Below, one piece after another: positions 1 through 7,538 of a stretch of DNA of 60,484 nt. The stretch is from DATATV01 sp035551355 (GTDB lineage Bacteria; Actinomycetota; Actinomycetes; Mycobacteriales; Pseudonocardiaceae): assembly GCA_035551355.1 (NCBI GenBank), contig DASZNF010000014.1, positions 1 through 60,484 on the forward strand, read 5' to 3'. Each line of letters opens with the position of its first letter. Position 1 is the first letter of the stretch. The position numbers and the translations under genes are program-made. The notes below the pieces were generated by a model. That model made no database searches and was not told the DNA's origin. It worked only from the letters and a program-made list of their open reading frames with translations.

Positions 1-67
1 CCGTTTCTGAGCGGTAGGACTGGATCGGCGTGGCCTTCGTCGGCTCCTTCTGATTCTTTTTCGCCAC
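1..67 (-). CDS. N-terminus of an unidentified protein, cut by the window edge
   Basis: On the minus strand an AGGAG sits 5 nt before a GTG codon at 67-65, and the frame stays open to the window edge for 22 codons. The visible start reads (M)AKKNQKEPTKATPIQSY, a lysine-rich, polar N-terminus. It is too short to assign a family. The gene is divergent from the sigma factor at 133, so 68-132 would hold both promoters. The call rests on the well-placed ribosome-binding site; the function is unknown. Confidence 0.5.
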   Translation of the reverse strand, partial: MAKKNQKEPTKATPIQSYRSET

Positions 68-132
68 GTTTTCTCCTTTCGCGCAACCCGATCGCGGTTT
101 TTCGCGTGGGTTAGGGGCGGAAGGGAGCGTGG
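68..132. promoter_or_regulatory. Divergent intergenic region with a bulged inverted repeat
   Basis: This 65-bp stretch separates two divergent starts. It contains AACCC (85-89) and CGCG (93-96) paired with CGCG (103-106) and GGGTT (108-112) around a T-rich loop. A GGGAG ribosome-binding site for the sigma gene follows. A self-regulated ECF promoter here is plausible, but I cannot define its -35 and -10 boxes. Confidence 0.3.
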
Positions 133-720
133 ATGCGCACGGACGAGGAAGCGCGGTTCCGCGAGTTCGCCACGGAGCAGGCCGCCGCGTTGCGCCGCTG
201 CGCGTTCCTGTTCTGCGGCGACTGGCACCTGGCCGAAGATCTGATGCAGTCCGCGCTGATCAAGATCTACCGGGCCTGGACGCGAATCGACCGGCAGGAG
301 GCCACCGCCAAGTACGCGCGCAAGGTGCTGCTGCGCACCTGGCTGGACGAGAAGCGACGGCCGTGGCGGCGTTCGGAGGTGCGGGCCGAGGTGCTGCCGG
401 ACGTGCGCGATTCGGCGCTCGGTCCGGACGAACTGGCCGCTCGGTTGTCCACCCGCGACCTGGTGCACCGGGCGTTGCTGGCCCTGGCGCCCCGCCAGCG
501 CGCGGTGCTGGTGCTGCGGTATTTCGACGAGTTGTCCATCGCGGAGACCGCGGAGGCGATGGGGTGTTCGGAGGGCACGGTGAAAAGCCAGGCGGCGCGC
601 GGACTGGACAATCTCCGGCAGGCGCTGGCCCGGCTGGAGTCAGTGGAATTCGGCTCTCCGGCCCGGCGGTCCGCGCCCGATCCGGGGCCGGCCGCGGTGC
701 GCGGGACGGTGGTGTCATGA
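133..720 (+). CDS. ECF RNA polymerase sigma factor, SigE family
   Basis: A 195-residue group IV sigma factor. Region 2 is visible near the N-terminus (CGDWHLAEDLMQSALIKIYR, the core-binding and -10 recognition part). Region 4 follows around residues 110-160, with LAPRQRAVLVLRYFDELSIA and the helix-turn-helix AETAEAMGCSEGTVKSQAARG. The size matches short actinobacterial SigE-type factors. Start: GGGAG about 6 nt before ATG 133. The stop overlaps the next gene (ATGA at 717-720), so the two are translationally coupled. The downstream membrane protein is the likely partner, possibly an anti-sigma factor. The regulon cannot be read from the window. Confidence 0.9.
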   Translation: MRTDEEARFREFATEQAAALRRCAFLFCGDWHLAEDLMQSALIKIYRAWTRIDRQEATAKYARKVLLRTWLDEKRRPWRRSEVRAEVLPDVRDSALGPDELAARLSTRDLVHRALLALAPRQRAVLVLRYFDELSIAETAEAMGCSEGTVKSQAARGLDNLRQALARLESVEFGSPARRSAPDPGPAAVRGTVVS

Positions 721-1559
721 CCGGCGAACAGGACCTGCGGGACGGCCTGGCCCGGGCGTTGTCCGGGGAGCCGCCGCTGGCCTTCGACCCGGAGCGGTTG
801 ATCGGCCGGGCCCGGCGGGACCGGCGGCGGCGCCGGGCGCTGGCCGGGGTGGGCACGGCCGCCGCGGTCATCGCCGCGATCGCGGTCACCGTGCCGGTGC
901 TGCTCGGGCACGCCCGCCCGGGCGGCGGCGTGTCCGCGGCCAACGCCCCGACCCAGGTGCTGACCACCACGGTGCCGGCCACCGCCGACTCGACGACCGC
1001 GGCCGGCGGCGCGCAGCCGTCCCGCCGGTACACCGCGGCGCAGTTGCAGGTGATGTCGCTGCAGTTCACCCAGGAGGTGCAGGTCCTGGTGACGAAGCTG
1101 GTCGGCCCGCAGAGCCTGGTCTCGGTGCAGCCGTGGAGCAGCGGCGCGGCCGGCGGGATGATCACCGGCGGGCCGGGCAGCTTGTCGTCCTTCGCCCGGT
1201 TCACCGTGCAGGACACGCCGACCGCGATCGAGGTGACGGTGAACGCGCCCGGCGCGGACGCCGCCGTGGACGCGAAAACCAAGTGCGCCCAGGAAGGCGC
1301 GAGCGGCAAGGAGTGCGAGATCGTCTCGTCCCCGACCGGGGACGGCACGCTGCTGGTGGAGCGGGTGCCGCTGCCGCCGACCTCGAAGGCGCAGATCGTC
1401 TCGGTGACCAGCTTCCGTCAGGACGGCTCCACCTGCACGGTGGCGGCCTACAACTACGACCCGACGGCCGGCACGCACCTCGTCTACGCGCCGTCGGTGC
1501 TGGTCGGCGTGGCGCAGCTGACCGAGCTGGCCACCGAGGGAAACTTCACCTTCGGGTGA
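717..1559 (+). CDS. Single-pass membrane protein coupled to the sigma factor (candidate anti-sigma factor)
   Basis: A 280-residue protein. The first ~40 residues are cytoplasmic and charged (LIGRARRDRRRRRAL), followed by one TM helix (AVIAAIAVTVPVLLG, about residues 48-62) and an extracytoplasmic domain of ~210 residues with two cysteines. Its ATG overlaps the stop of the sigma gene, so it is made with it. Topology and coupling suggest it regulates the sigma factor. I see no zinc-binding HxxxCxxC motif, so it is not a ZAS-type anti-sigma factor. The product at 1595 has the same architecture and similar opening motifs (EPPLAFDPERL versus EPPLGFDADLL). Confidence 0.75.
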   Translation: MTGEQDLRDGLARALSGEPPLAFDPERLIGRARRDRRRRRALAGVGTAAAVIAAIAVTVPVLLGHARPGGGVSAANAPTQVLTTTVPATADSTTAAGGAQPSRRYTAAQLQVMSLQFTQEVQVLVTKLVGPQSLVSVQPWSSGAAGGMITGGPGSLSSFARFTVQDTPTAIEVTVNAPGADAAVDAKTKCAQEGASGKECEIVSSPTGDGTLLVERVPLPPTSKAQIVSVTSFRQDGSTCTVAAYNYDPTAGTHLVYAPSVLVGVAQLTELATEGNFTFG

Positions 1560-1594
1560 GTCCCCGGGTGAGCGCGACGCTGGAGTGAGGACGG

Positions 1595-2488
1595 ATGGAC
1601 GAGCGGATCCTCACCCTGGAGTTCGCCTCGGCGGTGGCCGACGAGCCGCCGCTGGGTTTCGACGCGGACCTGCTGATGCGGCGGGGCGCCCGGCTGCGCC
1701 GGCGGCGTCGGCTCGGGGTGGCGGCCAGCGCGGTGGTCGTGGTGGCCGGGCTGATCGCGGTGGGCGCCGTGGCGCCCCCGGCCCGGTCCGGTGCGCCCGG
1801 CATCGCGGTGGCGGCCAGCAGCACCCTCCCGGTGGCGACCACCCTGGCCCGGCCCACCGAGATCGGAGCATCGGACGGTCTGATCGACTGGCCGCCGCCC
1901 GGGGCCACACCGGTGGTGTCCTACCCGGCCGCGCGGCAGGCGCTGGCCGGCGCGTTCACCGTGGCCCTGCGGATGGATCTGACCAACGCCGTTCCGCAGG
2001 CGGCGATCACCGGCCAGTTGCCCTTCTCCGCCGGAACGGACCTGACCGGGGAAGCCACCGGGGATGAGACCGCAGACGCGACCAGGGACGCGACCGGTGA
2101 TGCCGTCGCGGACGTGCCGGAGTTGTCCGGCTGGCTGGGGTTGACGTGGGCCGGGCGGGAGACGGGCGCGTCGGTGACCGTGTCGGCCCGGCAACGCCAG
2201 TCCCCGGCCCAGCGCTGCGCCCTCGACCGGGCCGAGGAGAAACTCCCCGACAAGGCCCTGACCTGCGTCTACAGCGTGCTTTCCGACGGAGGCACCCTGC
2301 TGGTCGAGTCCTACGACCAGACCATGTTCCCGCTGAGCGGCGCGGTGGTCGCCGAGTACCGGCCGGACGGCGTGGTGGTGATCGCCCGCTCCGCGCTGGG
2401 CCCGGACAAGGGGGAATCCGTGCCGTGGCGGCCGCTGCCCACGGGCGCGCTGGTGACGCTGGCCACCGACCCGGCGTTCGACTTCTGA
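1595..2488 (+). CDS. Single-pass membrane protein, paralogue of the preceding gene product
   Basis: A 297-residue protein with a short N-terminal cytoplasmic part rich in arginine (RRGARLRRRRRLG), one TM helix (ASAVVVVAGLIAVGAVAP, about residues 48-65) and an extracytoplasmic domain. It shares the DEPPLGFDADLL-type start and the late pattern DGGTLLVES with its neighbour (DGTLLVERV), so the two look like a tandem duplication that diverged. It begins 35 nt after the previous stop and is probably in the same transcript. GAGTGAGG precedes ATG 1595. A central insert (about residues 145-175) is rich in Thr, Asp and Ala. Function unknown. Confidence 0.75.
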   Translation: MDERILTLEFASAVADEPPLGFDADLLMRRGARLRRRRRLGVAASAVVVVAGLIAVGAVAPPARSGAPGIAVAASSTLPVATTLARPTEIGASDGLIDWPPPGATPVVSYPAARQALAGAFTVALRMDLTNAVPQAAITGQLPFSAGTDLTGEATGDETADATRDATGDAVADVPELSGWLGLTWAGRETGASVTVSARQRQSPAQRCALDRAEEKLPDKALTCVYSVLSDGGTLLVESYDQTMFPLSGAVVAEYRPDGVVVIARSALGPDKGESVPWRPLPTGALVTLATDPAFDF

Positions 2489-2526
2489 CCGTCCTGCCGG
2501 TGCGTGGCCGGCCCAGCTCGGCCCCG

Positions 2527-2532
2527 TAAACT
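2527..2532 (+). promoter_or_regulatory. Putative -10 element of purB (leaderless)
   Basis: TAAACT ends 8 nt before the GTG start of purB and no Shine-Dalgarno sequence lies between them. This spacing puts the transcription start at or next to the start codon. No convincing -35 hexamer is visible. Confidence 0.4.
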
Positions 2533-2540
2533 GGCGCAAC

Positions 2541-3971
2541 GTGAGCAAACCGCGAATCCCCGATGTTCTGGCCGGCCGGTACGCCTCGGCGGAACTGGTG
2601 TCCCTGTGGTCGCCGGAGCACAAGGTGGTACTGGAGCGGGAGCTGTGGCTGGCCGTGCTGCGCGCCCAGACCGAGCTGGGCGTCGAGGTGCCCGACGGGG
2701 TGATCGAGGACTACCAGCGGGTGCTCGATCAGGTCGATCTGGCCTCCATCGCCGGGCGCGAGCGGGTCACCCGGCACGACGTGAAGGCGCGCATCGAGGA
2801 GTTCAACGCGCTGGCCGGGCACGAGCAGGTGCACAAGGGCATGACCTCCCGCGACCTGACCGAGAACGTCGAGCAGCTGCAGGTGCGCCGGTCGCTGGAG
2901 CACGTGCGGGGCCGGGCCATCGCCGTGCTGGCCCGCCTGGCCCGGCTGGCCGCGACCCACACCGACCAGCCGCTGACCGGCCGCTCGCACAACGTGGCCG
3001 CGCAGACCACCACCCTGGGCAAACGCTTCGCCACCGCGGCCGACGAGCTGCTGGTCGCGTTCACCCGGCTGGATGAGCTGATCGCGCGCTATCCGCTGCG
3101 CGGCATCAAGGGCCCGGTGGGCACCGCGCAGGACATGCTCGACCTGCTGGGCGGCGATCCGGCGAAGGTCGAGACGCTGGAGCGCGCGGTGGCCGACCAC
3201 CTCGGCTTCGAGCAGGTGTTCACCAGTGTGGGTCAGGTGTATCCACGGTCGCTGGACTTCGATGTGCTGTCCTCGCTGGTGCAGCTGGCGGCCGCGCCGT
3301 CCAGCCTGGCCAAGACGATCCGGCTGATGGCCGGACACGAGCTGGCCACCGAGGGTTTCCAGCCGGGTCAGGTCGGATCCTCGGCGATGCCGCACAAGAT
3401 GAACACCCGGTCGTGTGAGCGGGTGAACGGGCTGGCCGTGGTGTTGCGCGGTTACCTGTCGATGGTCGGCGAGCTGGCCGGGGACCAGTGGAACGAGGGC
3501 GACGTGTCCTGCTCGGTGGTGCGCCGGGTGGCGCTGCCGGACGCGTTCTTCGCGCTGGACGGGCTGTTGGAGACCCTGTTGACGGTGCTGGACGACTTCG
3601 GCGCGTACCCGGCGGTGATCGCCCGCGAACTGGACCGGTACCTGCCGTTCCTGGCCACCACCAAGGTGTTGATGGCCGCGGTGCGGGCCGGGGTGGGCCG
3701 GGAGACCGCGCACGAGGCGATCAAGGAACACGCGGTGGCGGTCGCCTTGCACATGCGCGAACAGGGCGCGCAGCGCAACGATTTGTTCGATCGCCTGGCC
3801 GCCGACCCGCGACTGCCGCTGGATCTGCCCGCGCTGCACCAGTTGCTGGCCGACCCGTTGTCGTTCACCGGGGTGGCCGGGGCCCAGGTGGCCGCGGTGG
3901 CCGACCGGGTGAGCAAACTGGTGGCCCGGTTCCCGGAGTACGCCGACTACCAGCCCGCGCCGATCTTGTGA
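2541..3971 (+). CDS. purB: Adenylosuccinate lyase
   Basis: A 476-residue lyase of the fumarase/aspartase superfamily. It cleaves SAICAR to AICAR plus fumarate and adenylosuccinate to AMP plus fumarate, acting twice in purine synthesis. The superfamily signature is present as GQVGSSAMPHKMNTR (the flexible catalytic-loop region), and KGMTSRDLTEN (about residues 95-105) and GRSHNVAAQTT (about residues 149-159) match conserved active-site segments of PurB. Length is usual for actinobacterial PurB. The GTG start is preceded closely by a -10 hexamer rather than an RBS. The stop overlaps the start of the MOSC gene (GTGA). Confidence 0.96.
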   Translation: MSKPRIPDVLAGRYASAELVSLWSPEHKVVLERELWLAVLRAQTELGVEVPDGVIEDYQRVLDQVDLASIAGRERVTRHDVKARIEEFNALAGHEQVHKGMTSRDLTENVEQLQVRRSLEHVRGRAIAVLARLARLAATHTDQPLTGRSHNVAAQTTTLGKRFATAADELLVAFTRLDELIARYPLRGIKGPVGTAQDMLDLLGGDPAKVETLERAVADHLGFEQVFTSVGQVYPRSLDFDVLSSLVQLAAAPSSLAKTIRLMAGHELATEGFQPGQVGSSAMPHKMNTRSCERVNGLAVVLRGYLSMVGELAGDQWNEGDVSCSVVRRVALPDAFFALDGLLETLLTVLDDFGAYPAVIARELDRYLPFLATTKVLMAAVRAGVGRETAHEAIKEHAVAVALHMREQGAQRNDLFDRLAADPRLPLDLPALHQLLADPLSFTGVAGAQVAAVADRVSKLVARFPEYADYQPAPIL

Positions 3972-4843
3972 CCGCTCGGGTGAGCCCGCCGGCGACCGAG
4001 CCGGTGGGCGCTGCTGGTCCGTGGCTCGCCGGATTGACTGCCTTTCCGGTGAAGAGTTGCGCCGGTGTGGCGGTGCGGCGGGCCGGGGTGACCGCGATGG
4101 GCCTGGCCCACGACCGCGAGTTCATGGTGGTCGACGCGGCCGAGGGCACGTTCTGCAGTCAGCGCCAGCTGCCCCGGATGTCCGTGGTGCGCCCGGAGAT
4201 CCTCGACGATGGTGCGTGCCTGTCGTTGTCCGCCCCGGATTTTGCCGGCCTGAGGACCCCGATCGTGGCTGACGGCGCGCGCCGCGAGGTGAGCCTGTTC
4301 GGAAGGTGGTTCGGGCCGGGGGTCGATCAGGGCGACCCGGTGGCCGAGTGGTTCTCGGACTTTCTTGGCCGGTCGTGCCGGCTGGTCCGGATCCCGCCGG
4401 ACCACGGGCGGGTCGGGTCGGGCGAGCTCACCGGTCCGATCGCCTTCTCCGACAGCGGGCCGATTCTGGTTTGCTCTTTGTCCTCTTTGGACCTGTTGAA
4501 CGAGCGGATTGTTGTTCGCGGCGGGGAAATGCTGCCGATGAACCGCTTCCGGCCGAACCTGGTCGTGTCGGGGTGGCCCGAACCGCACACCGAGGACCGG
4601 GTGCGCCGGATGCGGGCCGGCGGGGTCGAACTCGGTTACGCCAAGCGGTGTGTGCGTTGCCCGATGCCCACGGTGCGGCAGGAGACCGGGGAGTGGAACG
4701 GTCCCGAACCGTCGCGGACGTTGCGCGGGTACCGGAAGGAGCCGGGCGGCGGGGTCAGCTTCGGCATGATGGCCGCAGTGCTGCGGGAAGGTGAGCTGGC
4801 GGTGGGGGACGCGGTGGACGTGCTGGAGTTCGCGGCGGCCTGA
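3968..4843 (+). CDS. MOSC-domain protein (mARC/YcbX-like)
   Basis: A 291-residue protein beginning at a GTG that overlaps the purB stop. An N-terminal MOSC beta-barrel domain (LAGLTAFPVKSCAGVAVRRA) is followed by a MOSC domain with MNRFRPNLVVSG and the cysteine motif AKRCVRCPMPTVRQETG, where one cysteine is the expected molybdenum ligand. Such proteins bind molybdenum cofactor and, in the mARC/YcbX group, reduce N-hydroxylated compounds with an electron donor. There is no fused ferredoxin domain (YcbX of E. coli has one), so a separate donor would be needed. Translational coupling with purB is clear; a functional link is not. Confidence 0.88.
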   Translation: MTARVSPPATEPVGAAGPWLAGLTAFPVKSCAGVAVRRAGVTAMGLAHDREFMVVDAAEGTFCSQRQLPRMSVVRPEILDDGACLSLSAPDFAGLRTPIVADGARREVSLFGRWFGPGVDQGDPVAEWFSDFLGRSCRLVRIPPDHGRVGSGELTGPIAFSDSGPILVCSLSSLDLLNERIVVRGGEMLPMNRFRPNLVVSGWPEPHTEDRVRRMRAGGVELGYAKRCVRCPMPTVRQETGEWNGPEPSRTLRGYRKEPGGGVSFGMMAAVLREGELAVGDAVDVLEFAAA

Positions 4844-4993
4844 TTTTTGTTGTCGTGTGGTGGTTTCCGCTTTCGGTGTGCGCGGCGGCGCGGGTGCCGG
4901 ACCTTGCGGCTTGAGTCCATTCGGTGGTGCTGTCGCGGGCGTTGGGTCGGGGTTCACTTGCATGCGCTGCCGGACAACGCTTGCCGGACAAGG

Positions 4994-5029
4994 GATTGTC
5001 GGCCCCGCCCCTCGCCGGGGCCGACAATC
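4994..5029. terminator. Bidirectional hairpin terminator
   Basis: A perfect 14-bp stem, GATTGTCGGCCCCG (4994-5007) with its complement at 5016-5029 and an 8-nt loop, sits between two converging genes (MOSC on plus, SDR on minus). There is no U-tract, as is common in actinobacteria. The rest of 4844-5080 shows no gene. Confidence 0.8.
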
Positions 5030-5080
5030 AGGTCTCGCGACCGGGCCGCGCAGCCAGGCTGAGAGTCCAGGGCCTGGGGG

Positions 5081-6052
5081 TCAGGCGGCGGTCGCGAAGG
5101 CGTTGATGCCGGTCAGTTCGGCCGACAGTGCCCACAGCCGGGCGGCCTGTTCCGGGTCGCTGGCCCACTGGCGCACCCCGGTGCGCACGGTCTCGTCCGC
5201 GCTGTCGGGAGTGGTCTCGGCGATGTCGCAGTCTTCGCAGTAGACCCCGCCCATTCCGGCCAGGCGCGGCGAAGTCGCCGCCCACACCTGCGTGGCCGCG
5301 CCCTGTTCCGGCGTCTTGAACTGCACGATCGGCTCGCCCGCCTCGTTGAGCCAGCCGCGTTGGATCATCTCGGCGCGGTCCAGGTGCCGTTGCAGCGGTG
5401 TCCAGATCCCGCCCGGGTGCAGCGAGTACGCGCGCACGTCCGCGTCCGCGCCCAACTCGTCCAGGTGCAGGGCGAACAGGGCGTTCGCGGTTTTGGCCTG
5501 CCCGTAGGCCAGCCATTTGTCGTAGCCGCGCTGGAACTGGGGGTCGTCCCAGCGGATCCCGGTGCGGTGGTGCCCGGCCGAGGACACCGCCACGACCCGG
5601 GCGCCGCCGCGGGCCAGCGCGGGCCACAGCAGGTTGGTCAGCGCGTAGTGACCGAGGTGGTTGGTGGCGAACTGCGCCTCCCACCCGGGCCCGACCCGGG
5701 TTTCCGGGCAGGCCATGACCGCCGCGCTGTCGATCTGGATGTCGATGTCCCGGCCGGAGTCCAGGAACCGCTGCGCGAAGGCGCGCACGCTAGCCAGGTC
5801 GCCCAGATCCAGCTCGTCGACCTCGACATTGTCGATTCCGGTCAGTGCCTCGCGGGCGGTGTCCGGCCGCCGGGCGGGCACCACCACGTGGGCGCCGGCC
5901 CGGGTGAGCGCGCGGGTGGTTTCCAGGCCGATGCCGGAGTATCCGCCGGTGACCAGCGCCAGCTTGCCGGTCAGGTCGATGCCGCGCAGCACGTCCTCGG
6001 TGGTGCTGGTCGCATCGAAACCCGAGTCGATGCGGTGTTGCGGTGTTGTCAT
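5081..6052 (-). CDS. Short-chain dehydrogenase/reductase
   Basis: A 323-residue classical-type SDR. The cofactor motif TGGYSGIG lies at about residues 36-43, and the catalytic tyrosine and lysine are in YGQAK. The usual NNAG motif is replaced by IDSAAVMA. The pattern YDKWLAYGQAKTANALFALH resembles the WW-domain oxidoreductase/retinol dehydrogenase-like branch. The substrate is unknown. The start ATG at 6052 lies 7 nt after a -10 hexamer, so the mRNA is probably leaderless. The promoter carries a dyad in a 19-bp spacer, the hallmark of control by a MerR-family activator; no such regulator is in the window. Confidence 0.9.
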   Translation of the reverse strand: MTTPQHRIDSGFDATSTTEDVLRGIDLTGKLALVTGGYSGIGLETTRALTRAGAHVVVPARRPDTAREALTGIDNVEVDELDLGDLASVRAFAQRFLDSGRDIDIQIDSAAVMACPETRVGPGWEAQFATNHLGHYALTNLLWPALARGGARVVAVSSAGHHRTGIRWDDPQFQRGYDKWLAYGQAKTANALFALHLDELGADADVRAYSLHPGGIWTPLQRHLDRAEMIQRGWLNEAGEPIVQFKTPEQGAATQVWAATSPRLAGMGGVYCEDCDIAETTPDSADETVRTGVRQWASDPEQAARLWALSAELTGINAFATAA

Positions 6053-6059
6053 GGCTTCG

Positions 6060-6090
6060 AGGCTAGGGACTGGAGCGCACTCCAGGTCAA
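6060..6090 (-). promoter_or_regulatory. MerR-type promoter: -35, 19-bp spacer with dyad, -10
   Basis: On the minus strand TTGACC (6090-6085) and TAGCCT (6065-6060) are separated by exactly 19 bp, and the spacer contains the inverted repeat CTGGAG-n4-CTCCAG (6070-6085). Promoters with a 19-bp spacer and a central dyad are typical targets of MerR-family activators, which unwind and realign the two boxes. Confidence 0.7.
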
Positions 6091-6167
6091 ACCGCGCGGC
6101 AGCGGTTGTGCGGCGACGGGCCGCGCCCCTACGCTTTCAGTAGAGCGATCTATCTAGAGAATCGGGG

Positions 6168-6614
6168 GTGCCGGAGATGGCTGAGCAGCGGGTTCCGGGA
6201 CTGGTCGCGCTGCGGGTGATCATGATCTGCACGATCGTGTCCACCGCGCTGCACTACACCGACAACTACGTGCAGGTCGACCGCTATCCCCGGCCGAGCG
6301 GGATGAGCCTGGCCCTGCTGCGGACCGGAGTGGCGGTGTCCTGGCCGGTGCTGACCGCGTTCGGCATCGTCGGCTGTCTGCTCTACACCCGGCGGCGGCT
6401 CTGGGGTGCCCGCGCCTGCCTGGTGATCTACGCGATCACCGGACTGATCACCCTCGGGCATTTCCTCAGCGGCGTGCCGCAGGTGGCCTGGTACTGGTTC
6501 GCCACGCTGTTCACCGACGCCGCGGGCGGGCTGGCGCTGTGGATCTTCGTCGGCTGGTCGCTGAAACTCGACAGCACACCCCTCCACCTGCGGGTTCCGG
6601 CCATCGAGCGGTGA
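6168..6614 (+). CDS. Four-TM membrane protein of unknown function
   Basis: A 148-residue hydrophobic protein with about four TM segments: VALRVIMICTIVSTALHY, SLALLRTGVAVSWPVLTAFG into VGCLLY, ARACLVIYAITGLITLGHF, and WFATLFTDAAGGLALWIFVG. The start is uncertain. GTG 6168 and ATG 6177 are in frame; the GGAG just before 6177 is too close for that codon, so I prefer 6168. Divergent from the SDR, with which it shares the 115-bp region 6053-6167. I do not recognise a family. Confidence 0.75.
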   Translation: MPEMAEQRVPGLVALRVIMICTIVSTALHYTDNYVQVDRYPRPSGMSLALLRTGVAVSWPVLTAFGIVGCLLYTRRRLWGARACLVIYAITGLITLGHFLSGVPQVAWYWFATLFTDAAGGLALWIFVGWSLKLDSTPLHLRVPAIER

Positions 6615-6624
6615 TCGGTCCCCA

Positions 6625-6672
6625 GGGTTGTCCACAGGCAATCGGGGTTATCCACAAGCCTGTGCACAACCC
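6625..6672. other. DnaA-box cluster within a 15-bp stem-loop, between convergent genes
   Basis: TTGTCCACA (6628-6636) and TTATCCACA (6648-6656) match the DnaA-box consensus exactly (two common forms), and TGTGCACAA (6661-6669) is a reverse-orientation box with one mismatch. The two outer boxes belong to arms GGGTTGTCCACAGGC (6625-6639) and 6658-6672 that pair at 14 of 15 positions around an 18-nt loop holding the third box. It may act as a terminator for the flanking converging genes, as a DnaA-binding site, or both. Confidence 0.6.
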
Positions 6673-6678
6673 GTCGGC

Positions 6679-7185
6679 TCAGCGCCAGGACGGGTAGGCG
6701 GGGGCGAGTTCGGCGTACCGGGCCGACCAGGCCGGCAGTTCGAACCCGCCCAGGTGTGCGGTCAGCCGATCGAGGAAGGCGTGCGTGCCCGGGATGAAGC
6801 CGCGCGCGTTGCGGACGCTCAGCCCCGAATGGGTGAAGGTGAGCACGGTCGACTCGCCGTCCCGGGTCAGTTCGTACCGGACCACCCCGTCCTCGACGAT
6901 GCCCTGCCGCCACTCGTGCTCGAACACGTTGGGGGGATCCCACACCAGGATCCGGCCGGTCATCCGCTTGGCCTCGGGCGGCGCGGGCGGGTCTTCGGGC
7001 AGCATTTCGATGCTGCCGCCCGGCCGGGCGTCGATCGTGGTCGCACCGAACCATGCGCCTCGTTCACCCGGATCGGTGATGGCGGCCCAGACCTCCTCGA
7101 TCGGGTGAGGCAATCGGCGCACGAAGGTCATCGTGGCCGTGTCGCCGTCGGTGGTCAGCAGACCCAGCCGGTCCTCGTCGTTCAT
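6679..7185 (-). CDS. AHSA1/SRPBCC-domain protein
   Basis: A 168-residue START-like (SRPBCC, AHSA1 subgroup) protein. The family pattern is clear: FVRRLPHPIEEVWAAITDPG near the N-terminus, then DARPGGSIEM and PNVFEHEW. Such proteins form a helix-grip fold with a hydrophobic pocket; ligand unknown. Its ATG overlaps the stop of the ArsR gene (7182-7185), the classic ArsR-AHSA1 two-gene operon. By analogy the regulator and this protein may answer to the same stress or ligand, which is inference. Confidence 0.88.
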   Translation of the reverse strand: MNDEDRLGLLTTDGDTATMTFVRRLPHPIEEVWAAITDPGERGAWFGATTIDARPGGSIEMLPEDPPAPPEAKRMTGRILVWDPPNVFEHEWRQGIVEDGVVRYELTRDGESTVLTFTHSGLSVRNARGFIPGTHAFLDRLTAHLGGFELPAWSARYAELAPAYPSWR

Positions 7186-7496
7186 TGCTCGCGACCCTTC
7201 TTCGCCAGGTGTTCGGACAGCGCGTCCAGGTGGTCGGCCCAGTAGCGCCGGTAGCGGCCGATCCACCGGTCGATCTCCACCAGCCCGTCCGCGGCCAGCG
7301 CGTAGATCCGGCGTTGCGCGTCCGGCCGCACCTCGACCAGCCCGACCTCGCGCAGCACCCGCAGATGCCGGGATACCGCGGGCTGGGTCAGGCCCGGCAG
7401 CGCCGCCACCAGCTCACCCGCCGACCGCTCGCCCTCGGCCAGCACGTCCAGTAGCGCCCGGCGGTGCGGCTCGGCGACCGCCTCGAACACGTCCAC
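7182..7496 (-). CDS. ArsR-family transcriptional regulator
   Basis: A 104-residue winged helix-turn-helix repressor. It starts VFEAVAEPHRRALLDVLAEG and has the recognition helix LTQPAVSRHLRVLREVGLVE and a wing with RRIYAL, followed by a C-terminal helix. No CxC metal-binding motif is present; the protein has no cysteine at all, so it is a non-metal ArsR of the type paired with AHSA1 proteins. Start GTG 7496. A palindrome 19 bp upstream is the likely operator for autorepression. Confidence 0.9.
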   Translation of the reverse strand: MDVFEAVAEPHRRALLDVLAEGERSAGELVAALPGLTQPAVSRHLRVLREVGLVEVRPDAQRRIYALAADGLVEIDRWIGRYRRYWADHLDALSEHLAKKGREQ

Positions 7497-7514
7497 GCGA
7501 ATGAGTATCAGCTA

Positions 7515-7536
7515 CTGCTTATATAAGCGCAAGCAG
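7515..7536. promoter_or_regulatory. Candidate ArsR operator, nested palindromes
   Basis: GCTTATATAAGC (7517-7528) is a perfect 12-bp palindrome, and CTGCTT (7515-7520) pairs with AAGCAG (7531-7536). It is AT-rich in a GC-rich genome and lies just upstream of the ArsR start, where its TATATA core could also form part of the promoter. Confidence 0.6.
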
Positions 7537-7538
7537 AT

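Noticed and set aside
2007..3839. Long open frame antisense to purB (and similar long antisense frames over gadB, the GGDEF-EAL gene, purF, purM and purL)
   Set aside because: They mirror highly biased codons of real genes in GC-rich DNA, show low-complexity composition (Gly, Arg, His, Gln) and match no family.
6625..6672. Chromosomal replication origin
   Set aside because: No dnaA, dnaN, recF or gyr genes, no AT-rich unwinding element and only three boxes.
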